Assembly: GCF_027596085.1 (NCBI RefSeq)
Contig: NC_072457.1
Location: 4,251,294-4,315,293, forward strand
From: Anoplopoma fimbria
Taxonomy: Eukaryota; Chordata; Actinopteri; Perciformes; Anoplopomatidae
Direction: 5' to 3'
DNA: 64,000 nt
The notes beneath the pieces are model-generated. The model saw nothing but the letters and a program-made list of their open reading frames with translations. It had not been told where the DNA came from and made no database searches. Every line of letters starts with the position of its first letter. The stretch's first letter is position 1. Positions 13,678-26,700 of this stretch are shown here, piece after piece. Both the position numbers and the translations under genes were made by a program.

Positions 13678-15599
13678 ACGTATTATCTCTTATTTCTCCC
13701 GGTCAGTCCTTTTACTCCCTCTGAGTTTTAGCCCCTCTGGGCTTTGGCTCAATTCTTGGTGGAGAAGAAAAGCCAAATAAAAAGCGACATAGAGGAGCGA
13801 GGAGCCCGAGGAGGCGACGTGGCGGAGGACAGAGCGGCGCCAGGCCTCCAACGCCGCCACACACCGCCACCATCCAGCAGACTTCCTCAGATTCCCCGTA
13901 AAAGGAACCGCCGTTTGTTCCACGCAGAAGTGTCATGGCCGACACTCGCAGTTTTGGACAGAAGCTGCTGAAAAAGATCAGCCAGAAATGTTGCATTCAT
14001 TGGTTATTTACTCCTTAAAGTCCTTCTTGCTGTTTCTTCTTGAGTGTGAAAGAAAAATTGGAATGGGTGAGTTCACGAAAACTGCTTAACTAGTTATTAA
14101 ACTATCAACCCGGACTTGCTTATTAGACTTTAAAATATATATTCTTCACAGTGCAATGCATCTGTCTAACTTCTAACTTACAACTGCATTTGTTTTACTG
14201 GCTGTAAGTTGCACACCTGTTAACGTGCCCTTTCTAACTTCCATGTTAGTACATGTGTTTGACATTTCTTTTTGCACTTTTGTATTGTGATGTTTATGTT
14301 TCTCTCTTTCTTTCATTCTTTCTTTCTTCTGTTTTTATTTGTCCCACTGCAGTAGTCCCAGCAGTTTCCAGCCGGTTTGGTTTTATGTGCTGCAGGTTTT
14401 GAGAGACGACGCTCTGAGATTTTAAAGGTGAACGGATCAAAGTCTGTATCAAAACTACATGAAAACTATCTGCATGGCTTGATACCACGCGGTGCTTGTA
14501 GGTACATATTTTGGTCTACTTTTTGTAATTTAGGTGACATGAGCCTTTAAAAAGCTCTTCCCCGTTCTTGTTGCCAGCATTTACACACGACTCTTACTGT
14601 ATTATGATACCTTTACTGTGTTTCTGGAAGGCCACTTCAAACCAGAGATTACCCGGAAACAAGGCGGAGAAAGCTGCTGCCATTTGTGTGCTTCTTTTGA
14701 ATGGAAACATGAGTGGAGAACAAGTTTCCTTTCTTTTTTCTTTTTTATGAGACATTTTATGCTTTTATTAGATGATCACAGTAGAGAGGACAGGAAACGA
14801 TGAGGAATAACATCCAACAAAGATCCCTGACTGGATGCAAATCGAGGACATTGCACTTCATCTTGAGACATTGATCTGTTAACTGAGTCAGAATGTTTCA
14901 AGTCGACTTCTCTATTTTGATTGGAGACGTTTATTATTTATGGCTTCTGCCCAGTTAGAGTCGATATGTCAAGTCTGATGTTTCACCTTTACAACCCACG
15001 TTTGTAATGCCTTTGTTCATCATCTGTGATGGACACAGTCCGACTAATTGTTCGGATATCAAATCCTGCTGTTTGTGCAGCTAAACAAAAAAAATAAATG
15101 CTGTGATTGAACCGTCAAAATGAAAGTGGACATCTCAACTGATGCTAGAAATCAACATTTAAAAGTGCATTTAGGGTTCTGTCTGATCTTACATCTAAAT
15201 AATCTTGAATCCAGCACTTCCTCAATAGGCAGCGTTTTAAAGATGCACATGCACCAAACAGTTATTGGTTCACTGCTGTTCGTTTGGAGCAGCTGACCTT
15301 CATGTGCAGACCCTGAAACAGTAGCTCATAGAAGCTGAAGATGCTTTTACCCAACATATTTATACAACTCTTCATACCACCTACAATTAGTATATCACCA
15401 GTCATTGCCAGGTTATGCTCATAGTGTGGTTTATATGCTGATTATAAGTGAAACACACCTATAAAGCTTTATTCAGGTAAACACAACTAGTTATCCTGGA
15501 TTCCCAGATTCTCCATATTCAAATAGATGCTACACCAGTACAGTCCATACTGGTGGTAATGATCCATACTGGAGTTTCAGATGACAGATGTTGTGTCGG

Positions 15600-16030
15600 T
15601 GCACGTGCCCAGAATGTGTGCTTTCAATAGACAGATGGTCGAACCCCTCTCTGCTTCTTCTGTGCGTGCTGACTCGTCGATGACGGAGGAAAGGAGCACA
15701 TCTGTCGGTGTCAACCTCTCCTCACGTCCCGGGTACATCCAACATGGCCGCAGGACTCACCCGGACTCGCGGCCTGGGCAAGAGGTGACACGACGTTGTG
15801 GGCGTGTCGACGTGCGTGTGAGACGACAGACGTTTTAAAAAGCAGAAAGCTAAAAAGACTCAAAGCCCCTCCGGCACTCGGCCTCCGAGGGCAGAGTTGA
15901 AGGGTTGAAGAGTTCACCGGCAGGGAAGAAGAAAGGTGGGCGAGGCACAAAACCTGACATGAGGACAGGACGGGAGGCGGGGGCAGGATTAACCGGGGCT
16001 AAGGTGACAGAGGGCAAATAATAGGCGGAA
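15600..16030. promoter_or_regulatory. GC/CpG-richer block, possible regulatory element
   Basis: CpG-rich stretch in AT-rich surroundings, including ACGTCCCGGG and CAACATGGCCGCAGG. No consistent coding frame or splice sites. Function unknown. Confidence 0.25.
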
Positions 16031-16984
16031 CAGAAGCGAGTGTTTTACAGCGTGAACTGAGACGGGTTATGTTTCCTCCAGTAATCGTTTCAAGTTGCTG
16101 AATTTACTACATTCTTAAAGGACTGCAATGACTTTTGAGGGGTTTTGTGACTTTACACATGTTTTGCACCAAAATGTTCTCGTTATGTCAGTCGTGGTGT
16201 TCTTCACCTAAATGCTGTTAAACGTGTAAACAGGTTACAAAGCATCAAGGTTTATGTTTTCAAGCCCTAATCGACCACATGTCTGCTTTAACATATTAGA
16301 AAATATAGAATAAAACATAAAAAATGCTTATTTCATATGTCTGCATGTGTTTTAAAGATTACTCCATGTGTTTGCAACATTGTCAGACTCACGACAGACA
16401 ATTTAAAACTAAAGCAAGAAATATCATTTTTTCAACCCTGTCACATTCAGTAAAAAAATGGCGCCTACATTAACAACAATGCAACACGAATACATCAGAG
16501 ATCGGGTGTTATATGCTAGTACCAGAGACGGGACAAAGAAACTAAATGAACCACAGCATCTTAAGTCATTGACTTTTATCTGCAGAAATTGGAAACATCC
16601 TCAAGAAACATCTGCACTTCCTGTATGTTGAGCCTGGTATTCAGTGACTGTAGGAGCTTCAAACATCCATTAACTAGTCAAAAGTTTCATCTAGAGGCCA
16701 GGTAATGATTGCAACTCCACAAGTGTGGTCTACTGTATATGTTGACCTGCTCTTGCAGAAGGAAAGGCCTAAACATGGCAATCTAAAAGAGCTCTTGAAG
16801 TTTGTATTTCTGAGCACAAAACAGCCATCAGAGAGGACATCTGGAGTTTGAAATACAGACCGAACATCCTCTTCGGTTCATTAGTGAGTCTCATTAGAGG
16901 AGGTAAAATATACTGACCAAAGAGAGGCTTCAACCTTCAGGTTTGATAAGTAAATCCAATGCTGAAGTGTCTTAAACTTGTGAT

Positions 16985-17232
16985 TCACAGTGTTGTCCGC
17001 TCTGGGAGTGGTCTGTGTTTTCGTCTTGCAACTATAGCCCTTTTCAAGTTTGTTTCAGTTCATGAAAGTTGATTTTAACATTTTTGATTGCCTTGTTCGT
17101 AGCTCCGCCCTCTACTGTCACTTCTGGTTGCAACAAAACAAGATGGCGACGGCCAAAATGACAAACTTGAGGCTTCAAAACGGTGTCAACAAACCACTGG
17201 GTGACTCCATTTCTTAAAAACAGTCTATGGAT
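16985..17232 (+). repeat. Dispersed repeat family R1, partial copy E
   Basis: Right end only: CAAGATGGCGACGGCC, CAACAAACCACTGGGTGAC and terminal ACAGTCTATGG match copies A and B. Its left part (16988-17090) matches 33950-34040 of copy C. Confidence 0.7.
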
Positions 17233-17324
17233 TTTCCCATGTAATCTTAGTTGTACTTATAATTCTTGTAGACAGACGTCTTGTTGACCAAAGTTTCAGA
17301 TGGAATTCCAATCATTTGTCTCTG

Positions 17325-17700
17325 TTATACTGCCATAAGCAGAGTACATTGGCGTAAAATAAGTTTTATTAGGATATTTATGACCCTCAGGGAGCACATA
17401 TATATCACAGGAGTATTTATAAAGTCAAATGAATCAATCAGATTGGAGTAATAGGCGTTGAGCTGCGATGCTCTGACCCAGACTGACGCGGCGATGTGAT
17501 CTGAGGTGACGGACTGAGAATTCCTCACATTGTTGGGTTCATCAAACAGCTCTCCAGTCTCTGAAGGGTGAGGAAGAGGAGGGTGAGGAAGAGGAGAGGA
17601 ACGCAACCCCCCCCCCCCATCTTCACCATTAACCATTAATCAGCGTATAGGCAGCCGGCTCTGGCCCCGAACCAGCACTTTAGGGCGTTTTTTTTATATC
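17325..17700. promoter_or_regulatory. Candidate regulatory block 4
   Basis: Unique sequence with TTTTATTA (17364-17371, posterior HOX/CDX type), ATCAATCA (17433-17440, PBX type) and a following GATTGG. A poly-C run lies near 17607. The frame on the - strand is open for 103 codons but lacks any recognisable domain. Confidence 0.33.
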
Positions 17701-18079
17701 AGTGCCATTCCAGGCAGATGGTGGAGTAAGTGTGATTGGCAGGAGAAGTGGAAGAAGCGGCGACGGAGCGGATACTGTTGCCAGGGAGTGTGGAGGGAGG
17801 GGGGATAAGAGGGTACGGTGAACGGGGGGGTTGTGGGGCGTGACCAGTCTTAATTAACCCAAAGGGTTGCCAAGTGTTGGCGCACTGACAAGAGTTCAGA
17901 GCCGAGTGACGCTGTTTCTCCAACGAGGAGCTCAGAGAGGAGTTCTGGTTATTTATTATTTTTTTGGGGGGGGGGTTCTAGATAGCAGGATGTAAAGTGA
18001 CTAATGTGTTTCTGCAGAGACCTCGCCTGTGTTTGTTGCTATCGGCAGTCCTGACAGTCGTTCCCATGAAACACAAAAC

Positions 18080-18480
18080 AATAGTGAAAAAGGGGAAGCA
18101 GTAGGCGGCGGTTGCTATCGGAGCATCTGAACGGGCTCAGAGCTTTAATCCTTGCTTTAGATGAGTTTCCCCGATTCCACTCCGCAAATCCCCATTGGAA
18201 TGCGGCCGCTCGAATGTCGCCTCAGCTGAGATACGGATCGACTGACGCGAACCTCGTGGAGCACATGAGCAAAAAAGGCCGATCCCCTACAGGTCGAAAT
18301 ACCCCAAGGGCGGCACCCAAATGGCGGATGGTGTCGGGGTCCAATAGGGGCGGCGGTACGGAGACACCAGTCCGACCCGTCACCGCCTCTGCTTTCTTTG
18401 TCACGCAACAACGAGGAGATAACCGGCCATCTCAGGTGAGATCACCGTCACCGGGTTCACCCTGAGGTCAGGAGAGAAGC
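18080..18480. promoter_or_regulatory. Candidate regulatory block 5 (CpG-rich)
   Basis: CpG-rich island with GCTTTAATCC near 18142 (TAATCC, OTX type) and many unmethylated-looking CGs. A 117-codon + frame and an 84-codon - frame overlap each other; neither shows a domain or splice sites, so neither is called. Confidence 0.33.
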
Positions 18481-18559
18481 TCCCACAATGCCCCTTGTTT
18501 CCACACAACACACCAGCATTGACCACGCCACCACAAAAAAATCGTTTTCGATTGCAATC

Positions 18560-18960
18560 GCGTCTCCTCGGAGCTGTCTGTGTTGTTGTTGTGGCGCTTC
18601 GAGGTAACGAAAATATTCATAATCCCCACATTGTCGTTTTTTTCAGACAGTCATAACATACGATGAGCGTCGAGCTGCGGCGCCGAAAAAATGGTCACAG
18701 TTGTCTCAGACGACCGAATGGACTTGTTTGTCCCCACGAGTTCGGCGGAGGAGCGATGAAAAGCCGGAGCTCAGAGGTCAGAGAACCGCATTCCCCACAT
18801 TCCTCCTCCGTCAACAACCTGAGCTGCTGAGCGACGGCTGCACTGAGGGCTGTAATTACTGCCGATGCTCATGGGAAATATTAGCATCAGACTTCTCTCT
18901 GAGTGTGCGTGACGCATATCTGAATGATTATATAAGTGTGATGTAGGATATTTATATATG
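18560..18960. promoter_or_regulatory. Candidate regulatory block 6
   Basis: Continues the GC-richer zone. Contains TAATTA at 18853-18858 next to GATGCTCATGGGAAATATT and GCATATCTGAATGATTAT, a cluster of A/T-core homeodomain and POU-like words. Candidate enhancer by appearance only. Confidence 0.33.
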
Positions 18961-19534
18961 TCATTAACATGCAGCCCAACTCTAAAAGACGTGCGGGCTT
19001 TTAGAAAAGTAGAACTGGCTACCAATGTTTGGGTTTTCCCAACAGTGTTTCTGTCTTTTTCGTTTTGCCTGATTTAAAAAAAAGCCCAGAAAACCTATTT
19101 TCTCAATTAGCTTCTTCCTCTGAGTGATGGGGTGTGATGTGAACTGCCAAGTTTGTTTATTTCACAAGATATTTCTGTTCTTTCTGCTTCGTCTGAGCTA
19201 TTCTTGATGGTTTGTACTGGCCAGGATTTTCTAAAAACGTTTCCAAAAAATTGAATAGCCAGATCATTTCGACTTGGCCAATATTTTGCAGCATACGTCT
19301 GAGCCTTTAACATTTATCTTCATTTTGGTTAACTTTGTATGCAACGGCTTAACATGTCTCATTTTCCCAATTTCCATCGCATGAAACCAAACATTATGAT
19401 GACTAAACATCTTATGGACTCTTACAATCAAAAATGCAGCTATTTAGTTTTGTGATTTCCAAATATTTTCCAAATATTCCTCCATATAATTTAAATTTCA
19501 AAATAAATTGCAAAAAATAATTCTTAGTTGGCCC

Positions 19535-19815
19535 AATGTGTCCGGTTCATTTAATAAGATATCTCAGGATGGCCTGGAGGAAATTTCTTCAAATTTGGCA
19601 AATAGATCCATCTGAACTCAAAGATAAACTGACAAGAAATTGGAGGTCAAAGGTCACTGTGACCACATAAAACTCAATTTTGGCCAAAACTCAAAAACAT
19701 TTCAAAACAATTGTCAATAGTGATAAACTGAGTGATGACATTTTGAACAGACAAGGATGTAAACTGTAACTTGATCGGTTAGCGGAGCCATACAACCGTG
19801 AGGCGGTATTTCTTG
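19535..19815 (+). repeat. Dispersed fish repeat with GAGGTCAAAGGTCACTGTGACC core
   Basis: ATATCTCAGGATGGCCTGGA, AATTTCTTCAAATTTGGC and GGTCAAAGGTCACTGTGACC are hallmark words of a common teleost repeat. It carries AGGTCAAAGGTCA, a direct-repeat-1 half-site pair that nuclear receptors can bind. No open frame. Confidence 0.65.
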
Positions 19816-20593
19816 TTTTACAGCATATCTACATCCCTCTATGATGTGATAGGGTAAGAAATTACCAGGTCATCCGTCTAAACGCAGGTAAATTGTGAGT
19901 TCAGCTACTAAACATGTCTTTTTAAAATGTTTTTGCATCAAAAACACATCCTTTGGATAACGTTTTGGTCCAAAAATCATGTTTTGGCAGCTGGTCAAAT
20001 GGTTAAACGTGTCGCCTAATTTTATGACCTTTGCTGACGGTTTTCTGTGAAAATGTCCATTGTTAAATAATTCTTGAATTGTCTGAAATCTTTTGCAGCA
20101 TATCTACAAACATTGATAAGTTTGATACAGCGGGAAACAATAACCAGTAAGCAGCATTATGGTGAAAAGGGTACCAGTGTATTATTGCCTGTGTTCACTA
20201 TTGTTCCTATGGCAGAAGACACCATTTTCAGGGGAATTTCGGAGTCAGCATTTGAAATAAAAAAAAATGGAAAAATTGTTGATTTACTTTAGTATAATGT
20301 GTCAGATCGTGCACTGTGTATTAGTATCAAACTCTCCAACTATGAAACACACCCGAAGACTTTCCAAATACCCCATCGTACATTTATTTAGGTTACTTTT
20401 AAGGATTTGTTTCTCTCTAACTGTAAATGACCAAAATTGGAAAATCATTTCTGTATTCTTTCTCACAATTTTGCCGCACAGGTTGAGTTTGTTCATCATG
20501 AAATTTAGCTGTTAAAAGTGTTTCTAATCCTCTTACAGTATCTTCATTAGAGCATGTCTGTCAGAGGAGGAAGTAATCATAAACTCCTCTACA

Positions 20594-20616
20594 TGTGTGT
20601 GTGTGTGTGTGTGTGT
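20594..20616. repeat. (TG)n microsatellite, short
   Basis: Perfect 23-bp GT run followed by diverged GTGAGTGTG words. Confidence 0.9.
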
Positions 20617-20999
20617 TGAACATGTATGTGTCAGGTATGTGAGTGTGTGAGTGTGAGTGTATGGGAGTGATTCTCCAGCGTGGGCAGGTGAGTGCTGCAG
20701 TCATCCCCTTCCTCAGGGCCTTCGTCAGTGACTGACAGCTAAAGCGGAGGGCCGGGAGGGCAGACAATACAGAGTAAGAAGAGATGCGGTAAACAGGCTC
20801 GGCCATGACTCCGCCTCCTCCTGCGCCACCGCCGTCACCGCTCGGCTAACGTGACATTTGTCAGCTCAACGCTGCAGCGCTTTGTTTACGCGTCACCTGT
20901 CAAACCTGGAGAGGTGGGCTGAAGTGGAAAGAACAAGCTGATAATTAAAACCTTTGTGCCCACATAGTTCGAACTTCCTGAATTACGATCACATACCAG

Positions 21000-21500
21000 C
21001 CATAGACTGTGTTTAAGGAGTGTACGTACTCAGGCTGACGTCACACATTGGTTTGTGAACTGCCGTTTTGGAGCCTAAAGTCCAGCGATTTTTCCGTCGC
21101 CATCTTGGATTAAGGCCGCCGCCATGTTGTTGTTTTTTGCAACCGATGAACGGAAGTTTCGTAGAGTAACATAGAGATGCCGTATACAGCTCTGGTAGCA
21201 TCAGAGATCTGTCAATCACAGTAGCCCCGCCCTAAAGCATACCCTGCTTTATGGTCTGTTTGACTCTAAATGGAGCATCATTTACTAAATGAACATCATG
21301 CTGTGTTGTGAAGAAGACTTGAAACTAGAGATTGAGACCATAAACTCATGTTTACAATGTTTACTGAGGGAATAAATCAAGAGAGAAGTAGAGTCATTTT
21401 CTCATAGACTTCTATACAACCAGAGGAGTCGCCCCCTGATGGACAGTAGAGAGAATGCAGGTTTAACACACTTTCGCACTGAAAGCGACTTCACACGGCA
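21000..21500 (-). repeat. Dispersed repeat family R1, copy B
   Basis: Reverse-complement of copy A, near full length: starts CCATAGACTGTG, has TGACGTCA at 21036-21043 and the CGTCGCCATCTT core at 21095-21106, and runs to the GAGTCGCCCCCTGATGG end near 21440. Translated frames here are repeat sequence, not genes. Confidence 0.87.
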
Positions 21501-22439
21501 GAACCGGAAATTGCTGCCTGATTACAGCAGCAGTTCACACAGTCGTCTTTAGTAAGATACTTTTACAGAATGATCCATCTTTATAGTTTTTCACTGGTTC
21601 ACTCTCACTGCTCTCATACAAACTCCACCGTTTACTACCTGCTCCACGTATCCTCATACAACTGTTTGTTCGATTTTGTTATTTTTCATGTGCTTTCTTA
21701 CAAATGTCAGCCAACAGGAGGGATCAGTGCTGGTGCACAAGCCGCTGCAGTGTTTAGGAAACAAAACCAATTGGTCAGGTTGAGGAAAATATTGTGGTTT
21801 GAGTGAAAATAACTACAGAAGTGACATTACTTGAGTACAGAAGTTAAGTGACAAATAAATCAATGTTGACCTCTGGTTTCAAGACCTCACACGTGGTCTT
21901 TTGTCACTCTTTACTACGTCACCTGTCCTGACTTATTATAGTGTTGTGTTTACAATTTGCTTTTGCTGAAAACAAGTGGTTAAAAAAAGGTAATTATTAT
22001 AGGTTTATGCAATAAAACGTTACCACATGAACACACGGAGGCGAGAATAAAACAACGAACACATGTATGAAAATAAAAACAAACTAAAATGTTCCAAGTC
22101 GCTAGTTTTAACTAACATCTGTACAGAAACATCTGGCAGTTTGTGGAGAATAACCTCAGAGGGCTGAAATACTCCAGCAGCCACTTTAGTTTGAATCATT
22201 AGCTCTTTATTAACTGTACAACAGCATCGAACCTTATTTAGCTCGACCAAAAAGAAGAAGAATGGATCAGTGAGGGATGAGACTACAGTCTGCAAGATGA
22301 AGAAATTAACCCCAACACCAAACCACAGATTCTGAAGTTATATTGTCCAATAATCTGAAGAATGGAGGTTCAATTCCCTGGCTCCTGCAGTAAACATGTC
22401 AAAAATCACCTTGCATGGTGGCCTCTGCACAAAGTGTAT

Positions 22440-22895
22440 CATCAATGTTAGAGCAGCGTGTTACTGTTGTAGCTGCTCAAGGTGGAGCCGATTTTAAGTA
22501 CTTTATGTACAGTCAGCTAATTTAATCCAGATGTTTCCAAAATAAATTCTGATTCACAGATTTGTGTTTATCTTCTGGATTTTTCTCTAATTTTTTATTT
22601 TTTTTGTTAAATGTTAGAGAGTCCCAAAGACACAGTAAATGTATAATTTTATGTCTGAAACAAGTCTGGCTAAAAAAATAGAAACTACTGGTTCAATCTT
22701 TAATGATATATTATAGTTTATAAGCTTATTATATCACTTGTTTAGGCTTATTCATAACAGGAAATCTAACTTGTAACTCCAGCTGTCAGATAAATGTATT
22801 AGTAATAGAAGTATATAGGAGAATAAAATGGAAAGTTCCTCAAAGTTTCACGTACGGTACTTGAGTAGAGTACATAATTAAATTCCATCAATGCT
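22440..22895 (-). repeat. Teleost AAGTAC-rich dispersed repeat, long copy
   Basis: Contains GCTCAAGGTGGAGCCG, CAGCTGTCAGATAAATG and GTACGGTACTTGAGTAGAGT in minus order. Diverged from the 26.5-kb copy. Confidence 0.6.
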
Positions 22896-23233
22896 CGAAA
22901 AAGGAAAAGTATAATTTCGTTCCAAGAACAACATCCTGGTTAATCTGTCATAACTGCCTGCTAGTGGAGCGTATCTATGTTCTCATGGTTCCACCAGCTC
23001 GATCTGCACACGTTGACAAGACATTTCCAAAGATAACCAACATGACTACACACAACAAATCTTGTACCAACCGACGTGATTTGTGGTGATTTTTTGATAC
23101 AGGTGAGATGTACTTCAGGGCTGGAATCACTTTAACGACAGCAACGAGATGACAACGTGTATTCTATGAGAAGATCTCCGCCTCCAGCTGCTATAACAAC
23201 TACAATCTGCAAAATCAGTGTGTCTGTCTGTGC

Positions 23234-23257
23234 GTGTGTGTGTGTGTGTGTGTGTGT
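23234..23257. repeat. (TG)n microsatellite, short
   Basis: Perfect GT run after TGTCTGTCTG; a GACT tetranucleotide run follows at about 23300. Confidence 0.9.
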
Positions 23258-23864
23258 TGTGTTTGATTTTCACAGTGCAGGATGCGTACTCTAATTGACC
23301 GACTGACTGACTGACTGGTTGTTATTTGGCGGGTTAGGACCTGCTGTGCAAATCACTCAAGGCTGCCTAATCATGCATTGTCTGTGGCCGTGATGGCTGC
23401 GTGAAGGAATGCCAAACTTCACCTCCCGGTCAGGAGGAGCCACCGCCGGGCCTCGTGGATTCAAGCAGCGACAGGCCGCCCCCCCGCCCCCCACAGGTCA
23501 GGGTCAGGACTACGCGAGTGGCACTTCCCCTGAACCTCCTCTCTGTCATCACGACCATTGTTTATTTTGTTGTCTTTTTTTAAAACTCACAATTCTGTTT
23601 ACAAGATGCTTGACGAGATCATCGGCGTGCTGAGGGGTTAAAGTGGCCCGTCACATGGCAGGGTTACGGGTTTGATTCCCGATGAGACCACCCATGTTGG
23701 AGAGAAAAAAGATAATCCTGCAGGTTCCATCTAAGCATGACGTTGTGCATTTTCAATCGAGCCCAAAAAACTTTATTTAAAGTCACAGTTGTTCCCGTAT
23801 CGCTCTACTTTGGTCTACAAAGCGACATTATTTTATGCCCATAATAATTTTCGTTAGTTTGTGT

Positions 23865-24060
23865 GATGGAGTGCTGCAGGAGTGAGTCCGAAAACCAGGA
23901 AATGAGTCAGCATTTTTGCACTTTTGCACTGTTTCCCTCGTCTTTAAGTCAATAGGTATTATAATGGGATTTTGGTTAAATGCATGAAATAAGGTCTGTG
24001 GTTAACACAAGCGGAAGAGGTTTTAACGTTGGTTTTACAACCAAAAATACGTCAGTTATA
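23865..24060 (+). repeat. Dispersed repeat R2, copy 1
   Basis: GGAGTGCTGCAGGAGTGAGT and GAGTCAGCATTTTTGCAC recur, reverse-complemented, at 40440-40500 in mdh1 intron 3. AAATACGTCA at the right has a counterpart near 40209. Class unknown. Confidence 0.55.
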
Positions 24061-26497
24061 CCCCTTTCGTGAATTTTATGTGTCTTAAAAAAGGCTAAAA
24101 GAGACAACAAAACATCATCACGCCAACTCGTCCGCCTTTACAGCCTTGTGTTTATACTCACGCTCAACCTAACGTTAGCTATTTACTTCTGCCTACTGCA
24201 TTCACGCTTCAAAAACCATAAAAGTGGTGTTCAGTTATGATGATTAATTTACTCAATAAAACGTGTGAGTAGCATAAATGTTTGTTTGCCACAGAGTTTA
24301 TTTTCTGCAATCATCCAGATTCATACGTATAAATCCTAATGGCTTGTGATATTATTCAAACTGTGGACAACAGAGGGAAACTCAGCTGTGTTTGCAGGTG
24401 AGGAAAAGTGCACAAGCACCATATATATAAATGTGTGTGTGTTATTTTTAAATCAGGGTGTAAGGCAGCTAACGAATGCTAGCTTCCATGGCTAATCTGT
24501 GTTTGGATTTTATGATGATCTGACTGCACAAGCAAGATGTTCTAAAGATAAATGTTATATTCTGTAGCAGATGGAAGCAGTATTTGTTGTTGATAAGGCT
24601 TCACATTACATGTGGTGTATTTTATGATGTGTGTGGTGTGCTATGTTGTGTCAATTGTTTTTGGCTGTTTTTCAAATGTGAAGACATCATGACTGTTCTA
24701 CTTCAAACTTGTATAACTAGCTTTTTAGCTTCCACATGACAATCTAACTCTAATAGAGAACAATGTGGAGTTCTGTTCACCTGTCGTAGATGTCCTCATC
24801 CAGTTTGTGTAACATAATCTCATAACGCTTGTTTTGTTTTGATCTGTTTGTCTATCTCCACATCCTTTTTTTATTTATTTTTTATTACATTTGCCGTATT
24901 TATATTCGTGCTCACCAGAAGATGAATCTTTCTGATCTCTCCTCTGGTACCATCATCTGACTAAAGGTTTTCTTGTTTCTCAAAAACAGTCATAATCTAT
25001 ATTGTGAAAATTACCATGAAATTCCCTGATGGAATTCCTGCTCCCTGGAGGACGAACCGTTTTCCTTTTCATGACCCCCATGACCTTTTCTATTCTCAAA
25101 AGTGTAGCTCCACTACTTGTGTGATTGTAAGAGTAGCTAAATCATCAGAATGTAGATTGTTCTCAGATAGTACAAAATAAATACCAACTTGTGATCCGAT
25201 ATGATTACACACAAACTCCTGGAAGTGTGAAACACTTTTTAAATTGTGTTTTTTTGTTTGTTCTTACAGTCAAATGTTCAAAACTGATATATAAATTGTA
25301 TTTATGAATGTTTTGTTAAACAATTTTCACAACAGCGAGTGTGCAGTACACACAATTAACAAATTAGATGCATTTGGACTTGTGTTGTAAACTATGGTTT
25401 TCTTGTTGAGATTGTCAAGAAGTGTGTCACCAGATTCTGTAAATCATAACAAGACACATATCAGTTATGAGTTGTGTATGTTCAGCTGTGAGAGAGTTCT
25501 GAATAGTTGGTTTTCTTCAAGTGCATTCTGTCTTATTACCAGGTTGTCTTTCACCGACTGTGAAGCACTTAGAGTTGTGCTAACCTGAAAATGGCTGCAG
25601 CCGGTCGTTTTCTGGTGTGATGACAAACTTATTTTACTTAATGGTAATTTATAGGGAAAACTATAAATGTCTTGGGGCAAAATCTGCTAGAAATTGGTAA
25701 TAAATAAATAAACCAAATGGGAAATAACAAGAGGGCAATGGTTAATGTTAGTCAATCAAACACAGAAAATCAAGTCTCAAAAACCATGAAATAAAAAAAA
25801 TGCTAAAATGGCCATTCAAAAAAACTGATAGACACTGATTGATTATTTTTCACGACCCATAGTTCTCTCATCACTTATTGACTCATAAAACAGCACATAC
25901 AGTGGAATGAATTATTACAGAAAACAGAAAATAAACCAAACAAACTACACTAAAACAGATGTACAACAGATGTACAGATGTAAGAAATGACATGTCTCTT
26001 AATTGATCAGAAAAACATATAAGGGTCTAAGAAAATTTCAATTTATAGTCTAAATAATCTGAGTTCACCATTAACCTGTTTATTTTCTAACGTGTCTATA
26101 TTTGGATTGATTATCCTGTTTATATTCATGACACTTACTCTGTTAACATTTCTGCCATTTTTTCTTTCTTGCACATATTTGATTTAATTTTATTTGCACT
26201 CTTTCTTCTATGTACTTCAACAATTTCCCTCAGGGTTAAAAAAAATAAATATAATTTTGCCGTCCTTTCAGTTGTTATTTAAAGGGTGTTTGTTTCTGAA
26301 GCTGAAACTAGTTCTACATCAGGAAGAATGTCAATAAGCTGTGGGAATTAACATTTGAACTAACTACATTTCCCTTTTGTAAACATTTGACTGACACAAA
26401 CCCTGAAACATCCAGAGAGAGGCCTCATTTCTAAAATCAATTCCTCATGCATGCAGCGCCCTCTGCTGGCAGCTGACAGGAGGGACACGTCCAGATG

Positions 26498-26700
26498 TGG
26501 TGGTGGAATGTAAGTACATTTAATCAGGTACTGGAGTACAATTTTGAGGTATTTTGTACTTGAACTAACTTCTAATATACTTCTACTCCTCTACATATAA
26601 GAGGGAACTATTGTACTTTTTACTGCACTGCATTTATTTGAGCTATGGGTACTAGTTACTTCTCAAAATTCTAATTTTACATTAACACATTATTTAAGAT
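26498..26700 (+). repeat. Teleost AAGTAC-rich dispersed repeat
   Basis: GGTGGAATGTAAGTACATTT, TACTGGAGTACAATTTTGAG and TGTACTTTTTACTGCACTGC are hallmark words of a very common fish interspersed repeat that contains many AAGTACTT-like palindromes. No coding capacity. Confidence 0.75.

Noticed and set aside
18112..18465. 117-codon + frame in a CpG-rich block, with overlapping 84-codon - frame
   Set aside because: Open in several frames because of GC content; no recognisable domain or splice sites.
23640..23720. tRNA-like box B (GGGTTTGATTCCC)
   Set aside because: No acceptor stem or box A at proper spacing; probably a decayed tRNA-derived retroposon piece.
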